NCBI GenBank assembly: GCA_036518635.1
Contig: DATDMT010000045.1
Coordinates: forward strand, 1-27,212
DNA: 27,212 nucleotides
DNA from: AWTP1-18 sp036518635
GTDB taxonomy: Bacteria > Pseudomonadota > Gammaproteobacteria > Burkholderiales > Rhodocyclaceae
Reading direction: 5' to 3'
A program made the position numbers and the translations under genes. How positions within the stretch are numbered: the stretch's first letter is position 1; each line of letters begins with the position of its first letter. Below the pieces are notes generated by a model that worked only from the letters and a program-made list of their open reading frames with translations, searched no databases and had not been told where the DNA came from. Positions 16,985 to 24,045 of this stretch are shown piece by piece.

Positions 16985-17051
16985 GCCGAACCCATCATTC
17001 CACCGGACCTGCGCGAAAAGCCGCGCAGGCCGGTGAATTTAGACGTTAGGC
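16985..17051 (+). repeat. attC2 recombination site
   Basis: R'' GCCGAAC (16985-16991) and R' GTTAGGC (17045-17051). The inner stem pairs CACCGG-a-CCTGCGCG with CGCGCAGG-CCGGTG, leaving unpaired bases on one strand as expected for folded attC. Almost the same inner sequence is used by attC4 and attC6. Confidence 0.92.
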
Positions 17052-17062
17052 TGCATATCGCC

Positions 17063-17521
17063 ATGCCCGATAACAAAGATCTGCTCGAACTGTACAAGCA
17101 GCATCAAGCTAGCCAAGACAAGTACACCTACTTCTTGTTGGCCGCAGCAGGTGCAGCAATCGGGTTTGCCGTACAGAAAACCGAAGGGTTGCATTTGTCG
17201 TGGTGGCTTCTGCCAGTGGGTCTAGCCATTGTTTGCTGGGGCGTCAGTTTCTATTACGGCTGCAAGCACGTCACTTGGGTCCAAACCGCCATATATGCCA
17301 ATTACCACTTGCTTCAACTGAAAGCCGGCGTCCATCCTGAGCAACCGCCACATCCTCAACTGACACAAGCAGCAGTCGCTGGCGTTTCTCAAGCAATCAC
17401 AACGAATGTGGCCAACGCGCAGTTCTTTGGCATCTGGCAATTTCGAATGCTCATTGCTGGCGCCATCTTCTTCATCGGTTGGAGGTTATTGGAAATGGTT
17501 CACTTAACCTATGCAGCCTAA
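17063..17521 (+). CDS. Cassette 3: membrane protein, unknown
   Basis: 152 residues from the ATG at 17063, the first start after the core site; an upstream GTG in attC2 was not used. Hydrophobic helices lie at about 22-40 (YTYFLLAAAGAAIGFAV), 46-70 (LSWWLLPVGLAIVCWGVSF) and 128-148. The soluble part in between (about 75-125) is Gln/His/Ala-rich. The stop TAA is part of the R'' core (GCCTAAC) of attC3. The protein is not recognised. It could be an inner-membrane sensor or effector, but nothing shows this. Confidence 0.7.
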   Translation: MPDNKDLLELYKQHQASQDKYTYFLLAAAGAAIGFAVQKTEGLHLSWWLLPVGLAIVCWGVSFYYGCKHVTWVQTAIYANYHLLQLKAGVHPEQPPHPQLTQAAVAGVSQAITTNVANAQFFGIWQFRMLIAGAIFFIGWRLLEMVHLTYAA

Positions 17522-17584
17522 CCTTTCGTTCGAGAGGGACCTCGCGCGAAATGCCGCGCGAGGCCCCTCAACTCCACGTTGGGC
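17516..17584 (+). repeat. attC3 recombination site
   Basis: R'' GCCTAAC (17516-17522) and R' GTTGGGC (17578-17584), stem GAGGG-a-CCTCGCGCG with CGCGCGAGG-c-CCCTC. R'' matches the 5' core of its own cassette (GTTAGGC). Confidence 0.9.
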
Positions 17585-17593
17585 ATCTGAGCC

Positions 17594-17875
17594 ATGACAC
17601 CAGCCGCAAAATGCATCCTGAGTTTTCTACTTGGCCCGCTCTTTGGTGCAGCACTCTTCCTGACGGTTATGTCGGTAGGCACTGGTCCAGGTGGGTTGTT
17701 TTTTGGCCTTACAACTGGGGTTGGTTTGGCAATCGCTGCGCCGCTAGCTCAGCTTGCGCTCCTTCAAACTACGAAGTTCAAGGGGCGCTGTCTCGATGTC
17801 TGTTTCATTGCCATTGGCGGCGTATTTATCTGCTCCATATTCGCAATGTCCTTGGGTGTGTTCGACTTTTTTTAG
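17594..17875 (+). CDS. Cassette 4: small membrane protein, unknown
   Basis: 93 residues, almost entirely hydrophobic, with about three transmembrane helices (about 5-25, 33-52 and 66-90) and Gly-rich loops. The ATG at 17594 lies 9 bp after the core site GTTGGGC. It is a compact cassette of 385 bp. No family is recognised. The length and composition are compatible with a small inner-membrane protein, or with a hydrophobic toxin, although no toxin motif is seen. Confidence 0.65.
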   Translation: MTPAAKCILSFLLGPLFGAALFLTVMSVGTGPGGLFFGLTTGVGLAIAAPLAQLALLQTTKFKGRCLDVCFIAIGGVFICSIFAMSLGVFDFF

Positions 17876-17902
17876 CAAATTGCCACTTGAGAAAAACTCA
17901 AT

Positions 17903-17969
17903 GCCCAACCCATCAATCCACCGGACCTGCGCGAAAAGCCGCGCAGTCCGGTGATTTCAAACGTTGGGC
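17903..17969 (+). repeat. attC4 recombination site
   Basis: R'' GCCCAAC (17903-17909) and R' GTTGGGC (17963-17969), with an inner stem almost identical to attC2 and attC6 (CACCGGACCTGCGCG / CGCGCAGTCCGGTG). R'' complements the 5' core of its own cassette. Confidence 0.92.
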
Positions 17970-17977
17970 CTCAACCC

Positions 17978-18471
17978 ATGCGCATCTCTGGTCCTGAGCG
18001 ATATAAATTGAGTTTCACGTCAGCGTCCTTCACGGTCCTGTGCCAGAAGGGCACTGCGAAATTCTCTGGCATTGCCACATCAAAGAAACCGAAGCTGTAC
18101 ATCGTGAGTGTTGATGAGAAACCAATCTATGTCGGGGTCACAAAGCAATCTCTTCGCAATCGTTTGCGCCTTGGGTGGAACGCAGACGGCGAGAGCGGCT
18201 ATTACGGCTACGCGTGGCGACATCACCTCGCAGAAGCCAATATCGACGTTTGGTGCCACGAAGACGCGCCCGACAACAATCCATCCTTGGACTCGAGACA
18301 GTAGAAGCGGAGGTTGTGTTTCTCATTCGTGGCGCAGGGCAGTGGCCTCTGCACCAGACGGAAATTCATTTTCATCCGTCCACGTCAGCTCACCGCGATA
18401 TTGCTGCATCTGTCATGGGCCGGTACGCCTTGAGGCCCAACCCATCCATCAACACGGACGCTGCGCGATGA
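17978..18471 (+). pseudogene. Cassette 5: GIY-YIG nuclease-like gene broken by a frameshift
   Basis: From the ATG at 17978 the frame reads a GIY-YIG-like start (KLYIVSVDEKPIYVGVTKQSLRNRLR, about residues 35-62), then stops at 18304 after 108 residues. A second frame on the same strand continues a fitting C-terminus (LETVEAEVVFLIRGAGQWPLHQTEIHFH) from about 18290 and ends at 18471. One missing base near 18281-18290 would join them into a protein of about 164 residues. GIY-YIG proteins cut DNA in repair, restriction and mobile introns, and short ones are frequent in gene cassettes. The intact N-terminal half might still be made. A sequencing error is possible. Confidence 0.65.
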
Positions 18472-18505
18472 AGCCGCGTAGCGCCGGTTATATCAAACGT
18501 TGGGC
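18435..18505 (+). repeat. attC5 recombination site
   Basis: R'' GCCCAAC (18435-18441) and R' GTTGGGC (18499-18505). Stem CACGGaCGCTgCGCG with CGCGtAGCGCCGG is less perfect than in the neighbours. The ATG at 18468 used by cassette 6 lies in its loop. Confidence 0.85.
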
Positions 18506-18890
18506 GTCTCTAGGACACACTGATAATCATCCGACACCCGAGCAACGACACAAGGACTTCATCGAAGGAGCTAAGCTTGGATACGACTTTTTCAAGCACA
18601 TGACAACGCTTTCAACCGCGTCGCTTTTATTGCTCTCGACCTTGCTGGAAAAATTCTTCCGTGCTCCAAGTTGGACTGCTCTTATCGGAGCGACCTTTGT
18701 CGGTCTTATCGCTTCCCTTGTCTTTTCACTCATTGCGATGTTTTCGCTCTCAATTACGGTGACGCGCTCAGGTGATACGAAGGAGCCGTTTGAGGCCTTG
18801 GCTGGACTGGGTGTCGTTGGTTCCGTTGGCGGCTTTCTCATTGGCATAATTGCATTGGCAACGTTTACGCTGAAGAACTTCTATACATGA
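18468..18890 (+). CDS. Cassette 6: membrane protein, unknown; start uncertain
   Basis: 140 residues if it starts at the ATG at 18468 inside attC5; the next in-frame ATG is at 18600. A soluble N-terminus (TPEQRHKDFIEGAKLGYDFFKHM) is followed by helices at about 45-62, 67-92 and 112-136. The conserved-looking region begins before 18600, so the true start must be upstream of it. The ATG at 18468 overlaps the shifted-frame stop of the GIY-YIG gene by ATGA, which would couple translation across the cassette boundary. No family is recognised. Confidence 0.6.
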   Translation: MKPRSAGYIKRWASLGHTDNHPTPEQRHKDFIEGAKLGYDFFKHMTTLSTASLLLLSTLLEKFFRAPSWTALIGATFVGLIASLVFSLIAMFSLSITVTRSGDTKEPFEALAGLGVVGSVGGFLIGIIALATFTLKNFYT

Positions 18891-18891
18891 C

Positions 18892-18958
18892 GCCCAACCT
18901 ATCATTCCACCGGACCTGCGCGAAAAGCCGCGCAGGCCGGTGAATTCAAACGTTAGGC
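18892..18958 (+). repeat. attC6 recombination site
   Basis: R'' GCCCAAC (18892-18898) and R' GTTAGGC (18952-18958) with the same inner hairpin as attC2. R'' complements the 5' core of cassette 6 (GTTGGGC). Confidence 0.92.
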
Positions 18959-18963
18959 CTCTC

Positions 18964-19350
18964 ATGCCCGACGCTCTTTTCACCGCGGTGACGTTTTTGC
19001 TCAAGCTCGCGCTTGTCGTTATCTGCTCCCCACTGATCGGAGGGCTAGGGTTAGTTACTGTGCCGTTCCGCTTGTGGCAGGTCGTGACTGGGCGGCTCAC
19101 GGCTGGTTCTACAAACCTTGCCCCTCCAGCCAAAGCGTCTGTTCTTGGGGGCATCGTTGTTATCTTCGCTGCGTCAATCGGGTGGGCAAGGTCCATCTAT
19201 GAAATTTTTCAGGCCGTCACCTGCACATCGGCAGGATGTGCCCTTGCTGGCCTAGGAGTGTTTTTTATTCTTAGCTTTTTTGGGAGTGTCTATGGCTTGG
19301 CTGAACTCCTGCTGTTTCCCGCCACGTTTCCAAGAACATCCGATGTCTAG
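18964..19350 (+). CDS. Cassette 7: second copy of the cassette 1 membrane protein
   Basis: 128 residues from the ATG at 18964 (GTG in copy 1). It differs from the cassette 1 product at about 11 positions, mostly conservative, including within the membrane helices. The preserved frame and conservative changes suggest that both copies were under selection after separating. Function unknown. The stop lies at the R'' core of the truncated attC7. An upstream in-frame ATG at 18940 is inside attC6 and was not chosen. Confidence 0.75.
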   Translation: MPDALFTAVTFLLKLALVVICSPLIGGLGLVTVPFRLWQVVTGRLTAGSTNLAPPAKASVLGGIVVIFAASIGWARSIYEIFQAVTCTSAGCALAGLGVFFILSFFGSVYGLAELLLFPATFPRTSDV

Positions 19351-19396
19351 CCTAACCCGCCGCTCCAGAGGGACGCTACGCCGGCAAGCCGGCTTC
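19350..19396 (+). repeat. attC7, truncated
   Basis: R'' GCCTAAC at 19350-19356 and the left arm plus GCCGGC tip match attC1, but identity stops after CCGGCTTCG and no R' core follows. The array has therefore been cut at its right end. The next sequence is an AAAGGGGTCAGG stretch followed by an A/T run (about 19406-19435), then the right inverted repeat. Confidence 0.8.
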
Positions 19397-19459
19397 GAGT
19401 AAGGCCAAAGGGGTCAGGTTGATTTAATTTTTCACCGGCCCAACGCAGTCTTTCCGTCG

Positions 19460-19801
19460 CTATGCGATCGGTGTTCCGCTTCCCCTCTGCCACGCCGAGT
19501 GGAGGAAGCTTCGACGGGGGAAGTCCGGTGGCGTTGTCCGAGCCGCAGGCGAGTTTAGCCACCGGCCCGGCGAAGCTTCTGGAGCGAGGGAAGCCCCGCG
19601 CAGCGGGGCCGGGGCGGCGGGGTGCGCTCCTTTGCCTACTTTCCTCGTCGCATAACAGGAAAGTAGGTCGGCTGCCGGGACGAACTCCCGGCTGTGCCTT
19701 GGATCAAGCTCAGCGGCTGATCGCTTGCGCGGGAAAGACAATCCCATCTTGAATCCGTGCCACTTGTTGCACGCCCTTCGACAAGCTCAGGGCGAACGGA
19801 G
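19460..19801 (-). repeat. Right 342-bp inverted repeat
   Basis: Reverse-complement copy of 15403-15744. The third hairpin here is GCCCCGC/GCGGGGC (19593-19609 on the plus strand), where the left copy has GTCCGAC/GTCGGAC. The other hairpins are unchanged. The REP-like end (GGGCGAACGGAG) faces outward to the toxin-antitoxin pair. No target-site duplication is visible next to it. Confidence 0.85.
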
Positions 19802-19851
19802 GTAGGCGTGGGGCAGACGGGGATGCGGCCCCCGGGGCCTGGCCACCCCTA

Positions 19852-20241
19852 CTACGCCAGCGCCACCGCCACCTTCGGAAACGCCTTCAGCAACTTGCCA
19901 TCCATCGTCACCAGCTTCGCCCCCAACTGCTGCGCCAGGGCAACGAATTCGCAGTCGTAGGCCGAGCAGTCGCTGCCCCGTACCAGCTCCAGCACGGCGA
20001 ACGAATCCACTTCATATTCCGCACCCTTCAGCAGGTCTTCGGCTTCGCGCTGGAGGCCGATGGCTTGTTGGAAGGTGAGGCTTCCCCGCCGCAGATAGCC
20101 GGCGAGGATGTTGCGGAATTCGCTGCGCCAGAGGATGGGGGCGGCCCAGTCGGCGTCTTTTTGCAGTAGCGCTTCGGCGGCTGCGGTGTGCTCGCCGGGC
20201 AGGTAGAGGTAGGCGAGTACGTTGCTGTCCACGACGATCAT
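19852..20241 (-). CDS. PIN-domain toxin (VapC-type RNase)
   Basis: 129 residues. The PIN acidic residues are D5 (VVDSNV), E41 (WRSEFRN), D96 (SAYDCEFVALA) and D114 (TMDGKL), as needed for Mg-dependent RNase activity. VapC toxins cut tRNA or rRNA and are held inactive by their antitoxin. The start overlaps the antitoxin stop by 4 nt. It lies just outside the right inverted repeat of the cassette island and points toward it, so it is not itself a cassette. Confidence 0.9.
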   Translation of the reverse strand: MIVVDSNVLAYLYLPGEHTAAAEALLQKDADWAAPILWRSEFRNILAGYLRRGSLTFQQAIGLQREAEDLLKGAEYEVDSFAVLELVRGSDCSAYDCEFVALAQQLGAKLVTMDGKLLKAFPKVAVALA

Positions 20242-20483
20242 GGACGGCCCTGTTTTTTCATGGCGTCGATGTCGCGGGCGCGGAATTTCGCCGGGGCCAG
20301 TTCGGCGCGTAGTTGGCGGGCGCGGGCGAGGCGTTCGGCGGTGGCGGGCCGGGTGGGGGCGAGCACGGCTTCCAGGCAGACGATGGCTTCGCTGTTGAGG
20401 CTGCGGCGGTGGGTCTCGGCGGCGGCCTTCAGTCGTTCATAGATATCGTCGGGAATGTTCTTCAGGGTCAGGGTGGTGGGCAT
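20238..20483 (-). CDS. VapB/FitA-like antitoxin (ribbon-helix-helix)
   Basis: 81 residues from the ATG complementary to 20481-20483. The N-terminus (TTLTLKNIPDDIYERLKAAAETHRRSLNSEAI) is a ribbon-helix-helix DNA-binding domain. The C-terminal part (AELAPAKFRARDIDAMKKQG) should bind and block the PIN toxin. A longer start at 20522 lies inside the likely operator and was rejected. Antitoxin alone or with toxin usually represses its own promoter. Confidence 0.88.
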   Translation of the reverse strand: MPTTLTLKNIPDDIYERLKAAAETHRRSLNSEAIVCLEAVLAPTRPATAERLARARQLRAELAPAKFRARDIDAMKKQGRP

Positions 20484-20505
20484 GGCAAGCGTTACACCGT
20501 AATGG

Positions 20506-20549
20506 AACCATAATGGTTTCATTGTACTGCGGCTTTCCGTGATTGCCAG
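20506..20549 (-). promoter_or_regulatory. Toxin-antitoxin promoter with overlapping operator palindrome
   Basis: On the minus strand a -10-like TACAAT (plus strand 20521-20526) follows a CTGGCA -35-like hexamer (20544-20549) with a 17-bp spacer. Immediately downstream is the perfect palindrome AACCAT-T-ATGGTT (20506-20518), which would cover the transcription start and is a fitting antitoxin operator. Confidence 0.5.
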
Positions 20550-20600
20550 TGCCAGCTGGCATTGCCGACGGGAAGATAGTTGCTGCCCCGGCCAGCGCCT

Positions 20601-23600
20601 CTAGTCGTCGCCAAAGAAGCGGAAGGCGCCGCGGCCGGCGGCTTTGGCGGCGTACATCGCTTGGTCTGCGGCGCGCACCAGGTCTTCGCTTTCTGTCGCG
20701 TCGTCGGGCGATAGTGCAATGCCGAGGCTGACGCCGATGCTCTCTTCGCTGCCGGCCAGCTCGTAGGGCCGGCCGAGGGTGGCGACGATTTTTTCGGCGA
20801 CGCGGGCGCAGTCGTCGCGGCCGTCGATGCCGGAGAGGATGACGGTGAATTCGTCGCCGGCCAGGCGGGCGATGGTGTCGCTCTCGCGCACCAGGCTGCG
20901 CAGGCGCTCGGCCACCGCCTTGAGCAATTGATCGCCGATGTTGTGGCCGCGGCGATCGTTCACTTCCTTGAAGCGGTCGAGGTCGAGGAACAGCAGGGCG
21001 GTTGCGCTGCGGGTGCGGCGGGATTGGGCCAGCGCCTGGCCGAGGCGGTCGAAGAACAGGCGGCGGTTGGGCAGGTCGGTGAGCGCGTCGTAGTGGGCGA
21101 GGTGGGCGATGCGTTCCTGGGCGGCCTGCTGCTCGGTGATGTCTTCGAGGATCGAGACGAAGTGGCTGATGCGGCCTTCCGGATCGCGCAGCGGGGTGAT
21201 GGTCTGGTGCGCGGTGAAGCGGCTGCCGCTGCGGTGGGCCTCGACGATTTCGCCCTGCCAGATGTTGCCGGCGAGCAGGTTTTGCCACATCTCGGCGTGG
21301 AAGGCGGCATCGTGGGCGCCGGAGTTGAGGATGCTCGGGTCGCAGCCGACCACCTCGGCCGGGGCATAGCCGGTCAGCCGGCCGAAGGAGGGGTTGGCCC
21401 AGAGGATGCTGCCGTTGGCATCGGTGATGAAGACGGCGTTGCCGGTGGTCTCCAGGGCGGTTTCCATCAGGTTCAGGCGCTCCTGCTGGATGGCGGCCTC
21501 CATGGCGAGGCTGAGGCGGCTGCCGATGTCTTCCAGGCGCTTGAGCTTGTCCGCATCCGGCGCCACGCTGTCGCGGACGCCCAGGGTCAGCGCGCCGTAG
21601 GTACCGCCGTCGAGGGTCAGCGGGATGCTGACCAGATAGTGGGCGCCGTATTCCCATGCCAGCGCCGGCCAGCCCGATCCATCCCCCGGGCCGGTTTCGG
21701 CCACCTGCAGTTTCCCTTGGCGCAGGGCATTGCATACCGGGTCGGTGGTGACGGCGTCCCAGCGCCGGCCGAGGCCCTTGAGGCGCGCCAGATAGCCGTC
21801 GGAGAGTTCGACGCCGGCGGCGACTTCGACGTGCCCATCGTCCTGCTTGCGGCCGATCCACGCGAAGGCGAAGTCGAAGATGGGGACGATGCGCCGGCAG
21901 AAATGCCAGATCAGGGTATCGGGCGAGATTTCCCGCCGCAGCAGCAATTCGCCCAACTCGTGGAACAGGGCCTGGGTGGCCTCTTCGCGCCGGGTCTCGG
22001 TGATGTCCCGGGCGTAGATGGCAACCCGCTGGGTTTGGCCAGCGGCGTCCAGCACCGGGAACAGATTGGTTTCGAAGGTGTATTGCCCGCGCTGGTCCAC
22101 CATCGTGGCCGGCTGGCCGTTGGCGCAAACGCCGGCGAACATCACCCAGCGGCGCTTGCCGACTTCGTCCGGGAGCAGGGCGAAGAAGTCGCGGCCGACA
22201 AGTTCTTCTGCGCTGTTTCCCAGCCTGCGGGCGCCGATGGCGTTGATGGTCTCGATGCGGCCTTCGAGGTCGAGCAGGATCGCCGAACCGGGAGTGGCGT
22301 CGATCAGTACATGCAGATTGCGCTCGCTGGTCGCCAATTTTGCTTCGGCGTTTTTTTGCGCACTGATGTCGTGGAAGGCCACCACCAGGCCGGCGGCCTC
22401 GCCGCTGGTGGGCGTCGCCCGGATCGATACGGGAAAGCGGCTGCCGTCGCTGCGGCGGAATTCAAATTCGCGCGAGGCGAAAGGCTCGCCGCTGTTTTGC
22501 GCGACGCACAGCGGGCAGTCGCTGGTCGCTTCGCCTGCCGAGTGGATCAGGTGCGTGCACGGCGTTCCCAGCAATTCCTGCCGCGTCAGGCCGAGCAGGG
22601 TTTCCGCCGCCGGATTGGCGAAGCTGATCTGCCCCTGGCTATCCAGCAGCAGCACGCCTTCGTCCACGGACTGGATGACGTTGCGCAGCAGTACCTCGTT
22701 GTCCAGCATCGCCTTCTGTTCGGCGGCATGGCGCGCCGTCAGCCGGTCGTAGGCGAGCTGCCGCCGTTGGTACAGCCACAGGCTGATGGTGGAGAGCAGC
22801 GCCAGCACCGCCATCAGGCCGCCCTGGGCATAGACGTCGTGGCGCCAGGGGGCAAGCAGGGCCGACAGGTCGCGCGACATGGCGACCACCAGCGGCTTGT
22901 CCATCGCCAGGGCGGCGGGTTGGATGGAGCGCAGCGCCGCCAGGCGCGCCTCGCCGGTCAGGGTGCTGGCTCCGGTCATGACACTGGCTTGCAGGCCGCT
23001 GGCGAGGTGGCGGCTGAAAACGCTGCCGGGCTTGGTCACGTCGCTGCCGACCAGGCCGTCCAGATTGGGCGCCATCATGAACAGCTTGCCGCTGCCGTGG
23101 ATCAGGGCGGCCCGCATGTCCGGTGCGTAGCGCACGGAATCGATCAGGATTCTGAATTCGGCGGGGTCCAGCGTGGCGGAGACGATGCCGGCGAAGCGGC
23201 CCTGGGCCCCGGGAATCATGCGCACCACGTTCATGGTGTCGACCCCGAGGGAGGTTTGGAAGGGCGGGCCGAGGTAGAGGGTGTTCGGGTTGGGGTTGTT
23301 CAGTACCGCCTGGAAGTATTCCCGCTGGCGGAAGTTTTTCCCGATCAGCTCTTCCCGGTTGGCGGCGGTGACGGTGCCCTCGGCGTCGATGACGAGGAGG
23401 GTGCGGATGCCCGGCATGGCGTCGCTGAGGGTCTTCAAGTGGCGGGAGGCACGCTCGCCGCCGTTCTCCACCCGCGTCCAGTATTGCAGCTCGGTACGCA
23501 CCCCGGCCAACACCCGGTTGATCGAATCCAGTTGGCGCGCCAGATTGTCGTCCACCACCTTGGCCTGGGTGCTCAGCCGCTCCCGCTCTACCGCTTCGAT

Positions 23601-23723
23601 GCGCTGGCGTTCCTGGTAGAGGGAGTAGGCCAGCGCTACGCCGAAGGCGAGCAGGACGAAGCCGAGGGCCAGCCATTGATTGATATACGGACGGCGCGCC
23701 AAATCTCGAAGGGCTTGGGCCAT
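20601..23723 (-). CDS. Membrane sensor diguanylate cyclase (Cache-PAS-PAS-GAF-PAS-GGDEF)
   Basis: 1040 residues from the ATG complementary to 23721-23723. Transmembrane helices at about 17-34 and 298-318 enclose a periplasmic Cache-type domain (about 45-290; VIDAEGTVTAANREELIGKNF). Then come PAS (about 345-465), PAS (about 470-590), GAF (about 610-750), PAS (about 760-880) and GGDEF (about 885-1040). The active loop reads AGDEF at 955-959 with an RESD I-site ahead; AGDEF cyclases are known to be active. The first PAS holds a C...H and CPLC set (CTHLIHS and CPLC) that could bind a metal. No EAL is present. A longer frame to 23873 extends over the promoter. Confidence 0.9.
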   Translation of the reverse strand: MAQALRDLARRPYINQWLALGFVLLAFGVALAYSLYQERQRIEAVERERLSTQAKVVDDNLARQLDSINRVLAGVRTELQYWTRVENGGERASRHLKTLSDAMPGIRTLLVIDAEGTVTAANREELIGKNFRQREYFQAVLNNPNPNTLYLGPPFQTSLGVDTMNVVRMIPGAQGRFAGIVSATLDPAEFRILIDSVRYAPDMRAALIHGSGKLFMMAPNLDGLVGSDVTKPGSVFSRHLASGLQASVMTGASTLTGEARLAALRSIQPAALAMDKPLVVAMSRDLSALLAPWRHDVYAQGGLMAVLALLSTISLWLYQRRQLAYDRLTARHAAEQKAMLDNEVLLRNVIQSVDEGVLLLDSQGQISFANPAAETLLGLTRQELLGTPCTHLIHSAGEATSDCPLCVAQNSGEPFASREFEFRRSDGSRFPVSIRATPTSGEAAGLVVAFHDISAQKNAEAKLATSERNLHVLIDATPGSAILLDLEGRIETINAIGARRLGNSAEELVGRDFFALLPDEVGKRRWVMFAGVCANGQPATMVDQRGQYTFETNLFPVLDAAGQTQRVAIYARDITETRREEATQALFHELGELLLRREISPDTLIWHFCRRIVPIFDFAFAWIGRKQDDGHVEVAAGVELSDGYLARLKGLGRRWDAVTTDPVCNALRQGKLQVAETGPGDGSGWPALAWEYGAHYLVSIPLTLDGGTYGALTLGVRDSVAPDADKLKRLEDIGSRLSLAMEAAIQQERLNLMETALETTGNAVFITDANGSILWANPSFGRLTGYAPAEVVGCDPSILNSGAHDAAFHAEMWQNLLAGNIWQGEIVEAHRSGSRFTAHQTITPLRDPEGRISHFVSILEDITEQQAAQERIAHLAHYDALTDLPNRRLFFDRLGQALAQSRRTRSATALLFLDLDRFKEVNDRRGHNIGDQLLKAVAERLRSLVRESDTIARLAGDEFTVILSGIDGRDDCARVAEKIVATLGRPYELAGSEESIGVSLGIALSPDDATESEDLVRAADQAMYAAKAAGRGAFRFFGDD

Positions 23724-24021
23724 TGTGCTCTCTGCGGTTTCGCGACAGTGGCCGTCGCTTTGCTGTGACCGATGATTCAAGCTTTTCCCTAAGGCTAAGT
23801 GGGGCTGCCCTGGGCTCGCCAAGCGTGTTCTCGGAACGTATCTTGGGATAGTAACGCCGCTTGCCCGGGGCATATTGCTTCAGTAATAGACATGTCGCCG
23901 TGCCGACGGCGGTTTGTTTCCCTTGTAATCAGGGTGGTTTATCGGGCAAGGGGAGTCCGCTGGCCCAGAGCGTATTTTCTGGGAAGGGGCGCCAATCGGG
24001 CATTGACGTTGAATAACTAAT

Positions 24022-24045
24022 CGGAAAAAGCCGGGAGGCTCTCCT
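24022..24045 (-). terminator. Rho-independent terminator after the HDOD-PAS pair
   Basis: On the minus strand the stem AGCC-TCCC-GGCT, extendable by G-U pairs, is followed by a run of T (plus-strand 24025-24029), right at the PAS gene stop. The rest of the 320-bp region 23724-24043 shows no gene; it should hold the promoter of the large cyclase, but no convincing hexamers were found. Confidence 0.5.

Noticed and set aside
16341..18958. Similar hairpin repeats at intervals, CRISPR-like at first sight
   Set aside because: The intervals are 385-640 bp genes of unequal length, and the repeats are attC sites with cassette-specific core pairs. No spacer-type units and no cas genes are present.
20928..23768. 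A 946-codon plus-strand open frame opposite the multi-PAS cyclase
   Set aside because: Same reason: antisense to a well-defined gene, with a biased Gly/Ala/Gln-rich translation.
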